Assembly: GCA_910587175.1 (NCBI GenBank)
Contig: CAJULH010000005.1
Location: 1 to 61,943 of the forward strand
Reading direction: 5' to 3'
Length of the DNA stretch: 61,943 nt
Source: Candidatus Gastranaerophilales bacterium
Lineage (GTDB): Bacteria > Cyanobacteriota > Vampirovibrionia > Gastranaerophilales > Gastranaerophilaceae
The notes under the pieces are model-generated. The model worked only from the letters and a program-made list of their open reading frames with translations, did not search any database and was not told the DNA's origin. Of the stretch, positions 52,546-61,469 are shown piece by piece (within the stretch, counting starts at the first letter, position 1; each line of letters opens with the position of its first letter). The position numbers and the translations under genes are program-made.

Positions 52546-53241
52546 CTAAAATACAGGCACATCAATTGATTCAAGCAGTAATATATCAAATTTTTGTCCT
52601 TTTAGGATTATAACATTTTTACCTTTTCTAAAAAGGTCTATCACGCTATCACCTACAAGGTAACCAATTCCTGCAATTGTACCGCCAACAGCAGCAATGG
52701 GAGTTACAAGATATTTTCCTCCATTAAACAATTCTTCGCCGGATTTTAAACCCCAGTTTGTTGATTTTTTAATAATTTCTCCTGATTTATCCAGGTTTTC
52801 TGCCAATGCTTCGCCATATCCACCGCCGCCATCAATGCCGCCATCTTGGGTAAGTTTTAAATTAGAACTTATGCCCGCTCTTAGGGGAATTTGTTTTCCG
52901 TTTGGCGCTACAATATGGTCGAAATTTAAATACAGAGCAGCAGAGCGGGAGAGCATTTTTGGCTTAATGATTTTAGCAGAATTACCTCTGATTATCGTTC
53001 CTTTTGGAAGAACCACATCTCCGTCTTTAATAATATCTTTTGTAAGATATGCACTGAACATATCGCCTGCATTTAGTGTTTCTGTTGTAATTGTATTTGC
53101 GGCTTCAAGTTCAAGTTTTGTTCCCATTGGAACTTTTTTTGTTTTGGCATCTGCTTGTATCTGATATGCACCGGCATTTTGTAAAATTCCAAATGCTGCC
53201 ATAATCAGTACCAGAACTCCGGTCATTATATTCTTTTTCAT
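52546..53241 (-). CDS. Secreted protein of unknown function (paralogue of the gene at 13617)
   Basis: 231 residues behind AGAGGAA: signal peptide (MTGVLVLIMAAFGILQNAGAYQ), then a beta-rich part (LNAGDMFSAYLTKDI, VVLPKGTIIRGNSAKI), a Gly-rich stretch (VGGTIAGIGYLVGDSVIDLF) and a final GQKFDILLLESI. Order and several phrases match the protein at 13617-14252. It likely sits in the periplasm or outer membrane. No named family is known to me. Confidence 0.72.
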   Translation of the reverse strand: MKKNIMTGVLVLIMAAFGILQNAGAYQIQADAKTKKVPMGTKLELEAANTITTETLNAGDMFSAYLTKDIIKDGDVVLPKGTIIRGNSAKIIKPKMLSRSAALYLNFDHIVAPNGKQIPLRAGISSNLKLTQDGGIDGGGGYGEALAENLDKSGEIIKKSTNWGLKSGEELFNGGKYLVTPIAAVGGTIAGIGYLVGDSVIDLFRKGKNVIILKGQKFDILLLESIDVPVF

Positions 53242-53255
53242 TATAAAATTCCTCT

Positions 53256-54104
53256 TTAATCCGTTTTCTGCTTTGTTTCTAAATCACTAATGTATATTTT
53301 GCCGAATTTCGCCGACAAATCATCAATATGGTGAACAATATAATAGTAATTTTCCAAATCTTTCTCACCTAAATCAATCATAGCACCCCAGTCTGCCCTG
53401 CCGTGGTGTGCTGCTATCATCTTTGCTATCTGGTGCTGGTTGTTTGCCATACAAAGTGAAAAACCATATTGGGAGTGGCTTATCCAGTCTTTTTTAAATT
53501 CTTCATTATATTCAACAAAACCGGTTTCAAAATCTATTTTATATTCAAAGATTTTTCCTATATCATGCAAAATGCAGGCAGCAAGCAAAACATCTTTATT
53601 CATTTTTTTGTGCATATTCGGGAAAATGCACTCTGCAAAGTTTAAACATTCAAAGATATGCTGGATTAATCCGCCTAAATAGTTATGGTGCATCATTTTT
53701 GCGGCAGGTGAAATTTTAATTGCATCTTCGTTTTCAAGCCATACGCTTTTTACAAATTTTTTAAGTTCTTCGTTTTTAAAGCCTTCAATAATACCCAAAA
53801 TATGTTTAAAATGTTCATCTCTTGTTTTTTCATCAATACCAAGAGCTGCTTCTTTCAGGATTTCCATATTGTTAACGAGGCAGTTATTAAATTTTTCATT
53901 AAAGCTTGCGCTTGTAATCCTTACTATGTTTCCGGTCCTGAAATGTTTAGGGTCAAGCCGGTTAATTGTTTCTTCCCATAAAATACAATTCAGTGTTGAA
54001 TTTTCTTCAATATTCCTAAGCTGAAGTTTGCCCATCTTTGTGCCGGCTTTTGTATCACCAACACTGTATGCCATAACCTCATAATCTGCATTCAAATCAA
54101 CCAT
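53256..54104 (-). CDS. YhaM-like 3'-5' exoribonuclease (OB-fold plus HD domain)
   Basis: 282 residues. The N-terminal part looks like an OB-fold (KMGKLQLRNIEENSTLNCILWEE, FRTGNIVRITSASFN); the HD domain has HHNYLGGLIQHIFECLNFAE, ILHDIGKIFEY and HHGRADWGA, the metal ligands of YhaM. YhaM trims RNA 3' ends. The length is about 30 residues shorter than Bacillus YhaM. A strong promoter (TTTACA, 17 bp, TAGAAT) ends 6 bases before the ATG and no ribosome site is seen. Confidence 0.85.
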   Translation of the reverse strand: MVDLNADYEVMAYSVGDTKAGTKMGKLQLRNIEENSTLNCILWEETINRLDPKHFRTGNIVRITSASFNEKFNNCLVNNMEILKEAALGIDEKTRDEHFKHILGIIEGFKNEELKKFVKSVWLENEDAIKISPAAKMMHHNYLGGLIQHIFECLNFAECIFPNMHKKMNKDVLLAACILHDIGKIFEYKIDFETGFVEYNEEFKKDWISHSQYGFSLCMANNQHQIAKMIAAHHGRADWGAMIDLGEKDLENYYYIVHHIDDLSAKFGKIYISDLETKQKTD

Positions 54105-54110
54105 TCAACA

Positions 54111-54139
54111 ATTCTATGATAATTCTAAAATTTTGTAAA
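54111..54139 (-). promoter_or_regulatory. yhaM-like gene promoter with leaderless spacing
   Basis: Minus strand: TTTACA (54134-54139), 17-bp spacer, TAGAAT (54111-54116), then 6 bases to ATG 54104. Both boxes are within one base of consensus; transcription should start at the ATG. Confidence 0.65.
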
Positions 54140-54170
54140 GATGCGTAAATTATATACACCCTGCGCAATT

Positions 54171-55040
54171 TTACATATAATCCGAATCTTCGGAAACCTT
54201 GGAATTTTGTGTGAGCTTGCTTAGGGTTTGATTATTAATTTCCCCGCCAATCAGCATGATGATAGATGTGTAATAAAGCCAAACCATTAGAATGGCAAAA
54301 GTTCCGATTGTACCGTAAACCCTGTTATAAGTTCCAAGCTCATTTACATACAATGAAAAAAGCCAGCTTCCCAAAAGCCAAAATATACAAAAGAAAAGGG
54401 CTCCGGGGACTATACTTTTTCTTTTTAATGAAAAATCCCTTGCAGGAAGAACATAGTAATTAATCATCGCAAGGATGAAAAGCAGGATAAAGGCTATTGG
54501 CCATCTTGAAATTAAAATCATATTTACAATTTCAGAAGGCAGGTGTATGTATGCGGATACGACGTATAGTATTACTTTGCCAAAGATAATAAGGTTTATT
54601 GAAATAAAAAGAAAAAATGTATTTACAAACACCATTACAATGGAAAGTATCCTTGTATGGATAAAAGATCTGTTTTCCTGAATTTTATTTGCACGGTTTA
54701 AACCTTTTATTATAACGGCTATGGCATTTGATGCAAGAAAAAGCGTGACCAAGAAACCCGCAATACCGATTAAACCGCCGTTTTGAAAAAGATTTACTTC
54801 TTTTAGTACAGAAGTTATCATTTTAATAACATCTGCTGGTGCAACAGCAGAAAGCGCTGCAAGGAGTTTTCCCATAAAGAATTTTTTTCCAAGCCATCCA
54901 AAAACCGCAGTTAAAAATAACATAAAAGGAAATATGCCAATCACAAGCATATATGCCATTTCAGCTGCAGCATTAGGAAAATCTTCATTGATAATGCTGT
55001 CCACAAGGTTGAAAAAGTATTCTTTTATAAGTTTAAACAT
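54171..55040 (-). CDS. YihY/BrkB-family inner-membrane protein
   Basis: 289 residues, six predicted membrane helices. Family marks: AAAEMAYMLVIGIFPFMLFLTAVFGWL, SNAIAVIIKGLNRANKI, RVYGTIGTFAILMVWLYYTSIIMLIGGEIN. These proteins were once called ribonuclease BN; a transport or lipid-handling role is now favoured. The start overlaps the nrnA end by 16 bp, so the genes are coupled. Confidence 0.9.
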   Translation of the reverse strand: MFKLIKEYFFNLVDSIINEDFPNAAAEMAYMLVIGIFPFMLFLTAVFGWLGKKFFMGKLLAALSAVAPADVIKMITSVLKEVNLFQNGGLIGIAGFLVTLFLASNAIAVIIKGLNRANKIQENRSFIHTRILSIVMVFVNTFFLFISINLIIFGKVILYVVSAYIHLPSEIVNMILISRWPIAFILLFILAMINYYVLPARDFSLKRKSIVPGALFFCIFWLLGSWLFSLYVNELGTYNRVYGTIGTFAILMVWLYYTSIIMLIGGEINNQTLSKLTQNSKVSEDSDYM

Positions 55041-55999
55041 TTCTCAATTTCACACACCAAAAGCTCTTCAGCTATCTTTAAGGGTTTTTTTATTGTACAG
55101 CCCGCAGCCCGGATGTGTCCTCCTCCGTTAAATTTTTTAACAATTTCACATACATCAATGTTATCGCTTCTAAGGCTTACTTTTGTGCATCCGTTGTCAT
55201 TTTCTTTTAAAACCGCAGAAACCTCAACAGATTTTATTGTTCTTAATGTTTCTGCAATGCCTTCTGTATATTCATTTTTGGCATCAAATTTGTCATAATC
55301 TTTTTGTGTAATTGATGCAATTGCAACCTTGTCATCAAAAAGAAATTGCGTTTTTGAAATAATTTCTGATTGAAATAAAATCATATTTTTAGGTTTGTTG
55401 TTGTAACATTTTTTTGCTAAATCAGAATTATCAGCACCTAATTTTATCAGTTGTGCTGCAGTTTCCAAAGTTTCAGGTTTTGTATTTTCATATCTGAAAC
55501 CGCCGGTGTCTGTTAAAATTGATACATAAAGACACTCAGCCATATCTTTTGTAACAGGGATATTTTTTGTTTTGAATATATTGTATAAAACCTCACCGGC
55601 ACTGGATGCATCTCCTATTACCCAATTCAACTTTCCATAGCCGTTGTTTGTTTTGTGATGGTCTATGTTTATTGTCGTTTTTGCGTTGTCAAAAATAACT
55701 CTTGCTTTTTGTACAATTCTGTCTATTGATGCGACATCGACAGCTATCACAAGATCATAGATATTTTCAACATTATCCAGATTTTTACTTAGGTTTATTT
55801 CGGGCAAGAATTTATAAGTATCAGGAATTCCTGCTGAAGCTGAAGTTTGTACTAAGGTATCAGCTTTATCTCCTATGTACAATTTCAGTGCACACATTGT
55901 TCCTAATGTATCTCCATCAGGATTTACATGGGATACTATTAAAATCTTTTTAGCACATTCTATTTCGTTAAATATCCGGTTTAAAATATCGATGTTCAT
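55025..55999 (-). CDS. nrnA: DHH-family phosphoesterase, NrnA-like (nanoRNase/pAp phosphatase)
   Basis: 324 residues from the ATG at 55999 (a TTG two codons upstream is possible). DHH motifs: VSHVNPDGDTLG, AVDVAS, INIDHHKTN, TDTGGF; the DHHA1 domain ends with FNGGGHIRAAGC. NrnA removes nanoRNAs, including pGpG, the product of EAL phosphodiesterases, and dephosphorylates pAp. That would complete c-di-GMP turnover started by the EAL protein at 1936; the link is inference. Confidence 0.93.
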   Translation of the reverse strand: MNIDILNRIFNEIECAKKILIVSHVNPDGDTLGTMCALKLYIGDKADTLVQTSASAGIPDTYKFLPEINLSKNLDNVENIYDLVIAVDVASIDRIVQKARVIFDNAKTTINIDHHKTNNGYGKLNWVIGDASSAGEVLYNIFKTKNIPVTKDMAECLYVSILTDTGGFRYENTKPETLETAAQLIKLGADNSDLAKKCYNNKPKNMILFQSEIISKTQFLFDDKVAIASITQKDYDKFDAKNEYTEGIAETLRTIKSVEVSAVLKENDNGCTKVSLRSDNIDVCEIVKKFNGGGHIRAAGCTIKKPLKIAEELLVCEIEKCLNL

Positions 56000-56044
56000 T
56001 AACAATCAGAATACCATAAATATTTTTAATGGATATATTTTTCC

Positions 56045-56806
56045 TTAAAATTTAACAGGATATGGGTATTTACAACCTGTATAGCATACATCCCAGCCGT
56101 CTTTTGCAAGTTTTGCAGCACAGGTAGAACCATTTCCGCCTTCGGCACAATTCTGGTCAATAAACTCTTCGCCCTGGTTAGCTCCATAAGGAAGAACCGC
56201 ACCGCTTGCATGTAAGCCGAAGAAGAACACATCTTTTCCAATCATGTTTGGTTTTTTGGTTCCGTTTACATCAACCATAAAAATGCCGCATAATGCTTTA
56301 GGGTCACCGCCCCAAATGCAATCACTTCCGGTTTTGTTTCCTTCACCGGTCGGGTCTGCTTTTCCTGCATCCACATCTTCCTGGGTTACAAACCCCCTTG
56401 AAAATGCTATCATAGATCCGTCGTTCAGCATAACTCTGGATTTTGCTTCAAAAGCAGCATTGTCAACGTCGTTTCCTCCGATGCCGGTTATTTTATATGT
56501 ACAAAGCTGGTTTGTTCCTGCTACATCTCCGCTGCACATATATCCAACATTTAATCTCGGCGTTATTGTTTTTTGCATAATATACAAAACATCTTCTTTT
56601 GCAGCCCAATTCCATGAGCTAACCACCCCGTCTGTTATTGTTGCGTTATATACTGCCTGGTTTAATGTGGCAGCAGATTTTTTTAATTGTTCAATGGTGG
56701 ATTTTTTGTTTGTTTCATGAATCATTGTGGGAATGGTAATAGCTGCAATTACCCCGACAATTGTTAATGTCATAACAACTTCTGCAAGTGTAAAACCTTT
56801 TTTCAT
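56045..56806 (-). CDS. Type IV prepilin-like protein
   Basis: 253 residues with a class III prepilin signal: MKKG cut before FTLAEVVMTLTIVGVIAAITIP, with Glu at mature position 5. After the helix come a cysteine-containing globular domain (YMCSGDVAGTNQLC, SDCIWGGDPKALCGIF) and MVDVNGTKKPNMIGKDVFFF, then a Cys-rich C-terminus. It should be cut and methylated by a prepilin peptidase (not here) and assembled through Pil/T2S-type platforms, possibly using the PilMN-PilO proteins, as a minor pilin or adhesin. Confidence 0.88.
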   Translation of the reverse strand: MKKGFTLAEVVMTLTIVGVIAAITIPTMIHETNKKSTIEQLKKSAATLNQAVYNATITDGVVSSWNWAAKEDVLYIMQKTITPRLNVGYMCSGDVAGTNQLCTYKITGIGGNDVDNAAFEAKSRVMLNDGSMIAFSRGFVTQEDVDAGKADPTGEGNKTGSDCIWGGDPKALCGIFMVDVNGTKKPNMIGKDVFFFGLHASGAVLPYGANQGEEFIDQNCAEGGNGSTCAAKLAKDGWDVCYTGCKYPYPVKF

Positions 56807-56902
56807 TATTTTAAAATCCCATATTTTCCAATTTTATCCTAATTTTATTTAACCATATTTTTTCTTATTTTCAAACCGGTTAAATGATTTAAAAATAATT
56901 TA

Positions 56903-57445
56903 TCAAAAATTAATATGCAAAATTCGTCTTTCAGCTTTGTTTTCGGGGGGTTTTTTGTTTTGAATTATTTTGTAAAAACTTTCTTCAATGTTAAATATGT
57001 CATTTGAATATAGGCTGTAGTTTAAATTTTTTAAAATGTTTTCTGCTTTTTTATACTGTTTCAAATTCACCAAAATGCTTATTTTTAATTTATAACAGTC
57101 GGATAAAAATTCCTTGTCTAAAGGATTTTGGTCAAAAATTTTATCCAGATATTTAATGGCAAGGGTGGTTTTTTCTTCTAAATTATATGCATAAGCCAGA
57201 TAATAAAGACAATTAACTTCATTATCATTTATTTTTAAAGCTGATAGAAGCGTTTTTGCCGCATTTTGAATTTTATTTTCAAGAATAAAAATTCTGCCCT
57301 TCAAAACGAGACTTTTAAAATGTTTTGGATTATCTTTAAGTGCAAGATTAATATATTTTTTTGCAAGTTTTGTGTTGTTTTCGTATTGAAAATAATCGTA
57401 TGCAATTCTATAAAATTTTTCTGCATTAAAACAAACGACGTTCAT
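56903..57445 (-). CDS. TPR-repeat protein
   Basis: 180 residues made of TPR-like helix pairs, for example YDYFQYENNTKLAKKYINLALK, SLVLKGRIFILENKIQNAAK and YLAYAYNLEEKTTLAIKYLDKI. No signal peptide. GGGGTAG precedes the ATG. A protein-protein scaffold; partner unknown. Confidence 0.75.
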   Translation of the reverse strand: MNVVCFNAEKFYRIAYDYFQYENNTKLAKKYINLALKDNPKHFKSLVLKGRIFILENKIQNAAKTLLSALKINDNEVNCLYYLAYAYNLEEKTTLAIKYLDKIFDQNPLDKEFLSDCYKLKISILVNLKQYKKAENILKNLNYSLYSNDIFNIEESFYKIIQNKKPPENKAERRILHINF

Positions 57446-57562
57446 TTTAATTTTCTACCCCAAAAATCATACGGTTTTATTCTACATGTATTTTTAATTT
57501 TGGGCTTGTGGATTCTTTGAATTAATCTAAAAACCATGATGGCTAAGCTCTTTTGACGTATT

Positions 57563-57632
57563 AAACCAATATTAATATTCTTTAACAAAATTAATTAACA
57601 AAAAGGTTTTTAATATTGGTTTTTGGTATAAT
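57563..57632 (+). promoter_or_regulatory. nrdJ promoter with a 13-bp inverted repeat
   Basis: AAACCAATATTAA (57563-57575) and TTAATATTGGTTT (57610-57622) are perfect inverted copies, 34 bp apart. TATAAT at 57627-57632 is the likely -10; the second arm ends 4 bp before it. Two sites around a promoter suggest a looping or paired-dimer repressor. NrdR boxes are a candidate but the match to their consensus is poor. I saw no cobalamin riboswitch. Confidence 0.5.
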
Positions 57633-57674
57633 GTCATAAATTACATGCTTAAAAATTTATAGGGGAGGAAGAGA

Positions 57675-59693
57675 GTGAACACTCTGGAGAACAAAGAAAT
57701 TAATTTATCTGAAAATGCCAAGAAAGTATTAGAAAAAAGATATTTAAAAAGGGATATTAAAGGTAATGTTATGGAAACGCCAAAGGAACTTTTTGAGCGC
57801 GTGGCATTTACCATAGCGGATGCAGATAAGACTTTTGGTGTGAATGAAGCTGATATTAAAGAAACAAGACAGAAATTCTTTGATATGATTGCAAATGCAT
57901 ACTTTATGCCGAATTCTCCAACATTAATGAACGCCGGGCGTGAACTCGGGCAGTTGAGTGCTTGCTTTGTGCTTCCTGTAGAAGATAGTTTGGAAGGTAT
58001 TTTTGAGACGATTAAAAATACTGCTTTAATTCATAAATCAGGCGGCGGTACAGGTTTTTCATTTTCAAGATTAAGACCGAAAAATGATGTTGTACATTCT
58101 ACAATGGGTGTATCTTCAGGTCCTGTAAGCTTTATGGAAGTGTTCAATGCTGCAACTGAAGCCGTTAAACAGGGCGGCACAAGACGCGGTGCCAATATGG
58201 GAATTTTAAGGATTGACCATCCTGATATTTTAGAGTTTATTAATTGCAAAAGTGATTTGACAAAACTAAACAACTTCAATATTTCTGTTGCAATTACTGA
58301 TAAATTTATGGAAGCACTGGAGCGTGATGATTATTATGAATTAATTCATCCTAATACCAAACAGCCTGTGCAAAAATTAAAGGCAAAAGAAGTATTTGAT
58401 TTAATTGTAAAAGGCGCTTGGCAATCCGGCGAACCCGGTGTTATTTTCATAGATAAAATGAATAAAGATAACCCGACTCCTCTAATCGGCGATATTGAAT
58501 CCACAAACCCATGCGGCGAGGTTCCGTTGCTTTCTTATGAAGCATGTAACCTTGGTTCAATTAATTTAAGTAAAATGGTTGTAAAAGGTGCAGATGGTAA
58601 CAATATTATAAATTGGGACAAGCTTGCAGAAGTGTCAAGACTTTCAATTCATTTTCTGGATAATGTTATTGTTGCGAATAATTATCCGCTTCCAAAAATT
58701 GCAGAAATGGTTCAGGCAAACAGAAAAATTGGTCTTGGTGTAATGGGCTGGGCTGATATGCTTATGAAAATGGGTGTTTCATATAATTCTGAAGAAGGCT
58801 GTGTCCTTGGAAGACAGGTTATGGAATTCATTGATTACCATTCAAAAGTTGAAAGTATTGAACTTTCCAAAAAACGCGGTAAATTTGGTAATTTTGCAGG
58901 CTCTGTTTATGATAGGAGCAACTACCTTTCTGAAAAATATAAAGGAAAATCTGCAGGGAAAATTTCTGATGAAATGTGGGCAGAGCTTGATAAGGAGATT
59001 GCAAACCACGGTATTAGAAATGCAACTACAACCTGCATTGCACCTACCGGTACGATTTCTATGATTGCAGGCGCCTCAGGCGGGGTTGAACCACTGTTTG
59101 GGCTTGTTTTCAAAAGAAACATAATGGACAATACTGAAATGTATGAGGTTAATCCTAATTTCAAAAACTATGCAATAGAAAAAGGTTTTTATTCTGAAGA
59201 ACTAATGGGTGAAATTGCAAAAACGGGTTCTGTAGCGCACATTGACGGTATTGATGAAAAAACAAAAGAAATTTTTGTAACAGCACATGATATTTCACCA
59301 AAATCCCACGTTATGATGCAGGCTGCATTTCAGCTTCATACAGATAATGCCGTTTCAAAGACGGTAAACTTTGAAGAAGACGCCACAATGGAAGATGTAG
59401 CACAGGCTTACATTTTGGCTTACAAAAACGACTTAAAGGGTATTACGGTTTACAGAAACAATTCAAGATACTCTCAGCCTATGCTTTTAGAAAGTAAAAA
59501 AGAAGATAAAAAGGAAGAAGTAAAACCCGCCGAGAAAAAGCCTGAGCATAAGGAGCTCAAGATTGAAAAAACAGAAATTGACGAACATGGTGTTGAGATT
59601 AAAACAGTTGTTTGTCCTGAATGCGGAAATTCAATTAAAATGGCAGAAGGTTGTTTCATATGCTTAAATTGCGGCTATTCAGGCTGTTCGTAA
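57675..59693 (+). CDS. nrdJ: Vitamin B12-dependent (class II) ribonucleotide reductase
   Basis: 672 residues from GTG, behind GGGGAGG. Class II signatures: FMPNSPTLMNAGRELGQLSACFVLPV at the start of the barrel, KSGGGTGFSFSRLRP, GGTRRGANMG, NPCGEVPLLSYEACNLGSINL with the active-site residues, and TTTCIAPTGTISMIAGASGGVEP. A Lys/Glu-rich linker leads to a C-terminal zinc-ribbon-like tail (CPECG then CLNCG). It makes deoxyribonucleotides without oxygen, using adenosylcobalamin. A terminator follows. Confidence 0.97.
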   Translation: MNTLENKEINLSENAKKVLEKRYLKRDIKGNVMETPKELFERVAFTIADADKTFGVNEADIKETRQKFFDMIANAYFMPNSPTLMNAGRELGQLSACFVLPVEDSLEGIFETIKNTALIHKSGGGTGFSFSRLRPKNDVVHSTMGVSSGPVSFMEVFNAATEAVKQGGTRRGANMGILRIDHPDILEFINCKSDLTKLNNFNISVAITDKFMEALERDDYYELIHPNTKQPVQKLKAKEVFDLIVKGAWQSGEPGVIFIDKMNKDNPTPLIGDIESTNPCGEVPLLSYEACNLGSINLSKMVVKGADGNNIINWDKLAEVSRLSIHFLDNVIVANNYPLPKIAEMVQANRKIGLGVMGWADMLMKMGVSYNSEEGCVLGRQVMEFIDYHSKVESIELSKKRGKFGNFAGSVYDRSNYLSEKYKGKSAGKISDEMWAELDKEIANHGIRNATTTCIAPTGTISMIAGASGGVEPLFGLVFKRNIMDNTEMYEVNPNFKNYAIEKGFYSEELMGEIAKTGSVAHIDGIDEKTKEIFVTAHDISPKSHVMMQAAFQLHTDNAVSKTVNFEEDATMEDVAQAYILAYKNDLKGITVYRNNSRYSQPMLLESKKEDKKEEVKPAEKKPEHKELKIEKTEIDEHGVEIKTVVCPECGNSIKMAEGCFICLNCGYSGCS

Positions 59694-59720
59694 AATTGAG
59701 CTTAGGCTGTTTATAAACTT

Positions 59721-59743
59721 AAGACCGGAAATTTTCCGGTCTT
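59721..59743 (+). terminator. Intrinsic terminator of nrdJ
   Basis: AAGACCGGAA (59721-59730), loop ATT, TTCCGGTCTT (59734-59743), followed by TTT. Confidence 0.85.
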
Positions 59744-59773
59744 TTTAAATGTTTAAATTTGTATATAAGTATT

Positions 59774-61396
59774 TTATTCTGCCTCTTCGCTTCTTGGCAC
59801 TAAAGTACATTCATCTGTATGGTAGATTGAAACAATATTTTTGCCGTTATTTTTAGAATGATATAATGCAGTATCTGCACTGTTTATGAGGGTTTTTGCG
59901 TCCTCACCGTCCATAGGATACTGGCAAACCCCGATACTTGTTGTCGGCGATATCATTACATCTTCTTTTGCCTTCACCTGAATTTTTGAAATATTAGTAC
60001 GGAGCCTTTCTGCAATAATTACCGCATCTTCCTTTGTGGTTTCCGGAAGGATTACAATAAATTCTTCTCCCCCGTATCTTGCAGGAATATCAATCTTTCT
60101 TACAGTTTGGGAAATTTCGTTTGAAAGTTCCCTTAAAATCTGGTCACCCACAAGGTGCCCGTATGTATCATTCACGCGTTTAAAATTATCAATATCAAGC
60201 ATTAACAAAGACATTTTATGCTTGTATCTTGAACATCTTCTGATTTCATTTTCAAGAAGCGTATAAAAATGTCTGTAAATGTAAAGTTTTGTTAAACCAT
60301 CCTTTGTTGCAAGCTCATATAATTTTGCATTATCTATTGCAATAGCTGCCTGGTTTGAAAGAGATGTCATAAACTCTAAATCCTTCTGGTTAAAGAGTTT
60401 ATTATTTTTTTTGTTTGAAATGTTTATTACACCAATTGCCTCACCCTTTGCAATTAAAGGTACGCAAAGAAGAGACTGTGTATTGAAAAGCCCGTCTTTT
60501 TGAACAAATCTGGGGTCATTTGAGCCAAGGTTTGTAATGATAGCTTTCTTTTCAAGAAAAACCGTGCCTGCAACGCCTTCTCCTGCTTTAATTCTGGAAC
60601 ATTGAATAAGCCCGTTGTTGATGTTTTCTTCAACCCTTTTGTCTGCCAGACCATACACAACCTTTACCTGCAGCGAGTTTGTTGTGTAATCATAAAGCAT
60701 CAAAGAACCCTTTTCAGCTTCCAGGGTTACAAGTGCTTTGCTTAAAATTACCTGCAGAAGTCTTTTCAAGTCATCAATAAAATTTACAGCTTGTGAAATG
60801 TTGTAGAGAATTGAAATGTTGTACAAAGATTTTTGAAGCTCTACAATCTTATCATCCTGATGTTTCCTGTGAAGCAGTTTCACAATTACAGGTTCCATAT
60901 ATTCAAAAATTTTACTTAAAAAGTTTAAATTTTCCTGATTTATTTCATCGGTGCCGTCATTATTTTTTCCTATAAAGCAAATGCATACAGGCAGGTTTTT
61001 GTCTTTGTCAAAAAATACTCTGATATATTGTGTTTCAAGCTCTGTAAGTCCGTTTGTCTGCCAAAAAGAGTTAAAAATCTGTTTATGGTTTTCATTTGTA
61101 GTTTTGATGATATCGCCTTTGCTCATTACAGACCAAAATGCTTCATTTTCATATTCAAAATATTCATCAAACCTTGAATTTTGCTTTGTAACGACGCTTT
61201 TAAAGATGTCATTTTCAAAAAGATAAAAAGAAATCTGGTCATTATCCAATGCATGAGAAATTGAGTCAGACATTTTGATAATTAAATCCTCAATATCAAC
61301 AGCCTGACTTGCAATGGCATTTATTTCGAACATTTTATTCAGCGTGCAAACAACGCTTTCTAAATGACTATAATCTTTTTCTGTCATCTCTTTCAT
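59774..61396 (-). CDS. Diguanylate cyclase with GAF sensor domains
   Basis: 540 residues, soluble. An N-terminal GAF-like region (about 20-170), a clear GAF domain (about 190-350; EAEKGSLMLYD, GEGVAGTVFLEKKAII) and a GGDEF domain (about 365-530). The catalytic signature is YGGEEFIVILPE, and the allosteric I-site RKID lies 5 residues before it (RKIDIPARYGGEEF), so the product can inhibit the enzyme. NDTYGHLVGDQIL is the substrate-binding helix. It is the only likely c-di-GMP synthase in the window. Confidence 0.94.
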   Translation of the reverse strand: MKEMTEKDYSHLESVVCTLNKMFEINAIASQAVDIEDLIIKMSDSISHALDNDQISFYLFENDIFKSVVTKQNSRFDEYFEYENEAFWSVMSKGDIIKTTNENHKQIFNSFWQTNGLTELETQYIRVFFDKDKNLPVCICFIGKNNDGTDEINQENLNFLSKIFEYMEPVIVKLLHRKHQDDKIVELQKSLYNISILYNISQAVNFIDDLKRLLQVILSKALVTLEAEKGSLMLYDYTTNSLQVKVVYGLADKRVEENINNGLIQCSRIKAGEGVAGTVFLEKKAIITNLGSNDPRFVQKDGLFNTQSLLCVPLIAKGEAIGVINISNKKNNKLFNQKDLEFMTSLSNQAAIAIDNAKLYELATKDGLTKLYIYRHFYTLLENEIRRCSRYKHKMSLLMLDIDNFKRVNDTYGHLVGDQILRELSNEISQTVRKIDIPARYGGEEFIVILPETTKEDAVIIAERLRTNISKIQVKAKEDVMISPTTSIGVCQYPMDGEDAKTLINSADTALYHSKNNGKNIVSIYHTDECTLVPRSEEAE

Positions 61397-61411
61397 TGTA
61401 TCTTTATTCTA

Positions 61412-61446
61412 TATAATATTATAAGATAAATTAGTAATAAATACAA
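61412..61446. promoter_or_regulatory. Overlapping divergent promoters sharing the palindrome TATAATATTATA
   Basis: TATAATATTATA (61412-61423) gives a -10 box on each strand. For the leftward cyclase gene TTGTAT (complement of 61441-61446) lies 17 bp away, a full promoter. For the rightward ylxR the TATAAT has no clear -35. The two transcripts could compete for polymerase. Confidence 0.45.
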
Positions 61447-61469
61447 TTTCTAAAGGATTTTCAAAAGGT

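Noticed and set aside
57446..57674. A cobalamin riboswitch before nrdJ
   Set aside because: I looked for the B12 box and its flanking stems and saw none; the region holds an inverted repeat and a promoter instead.
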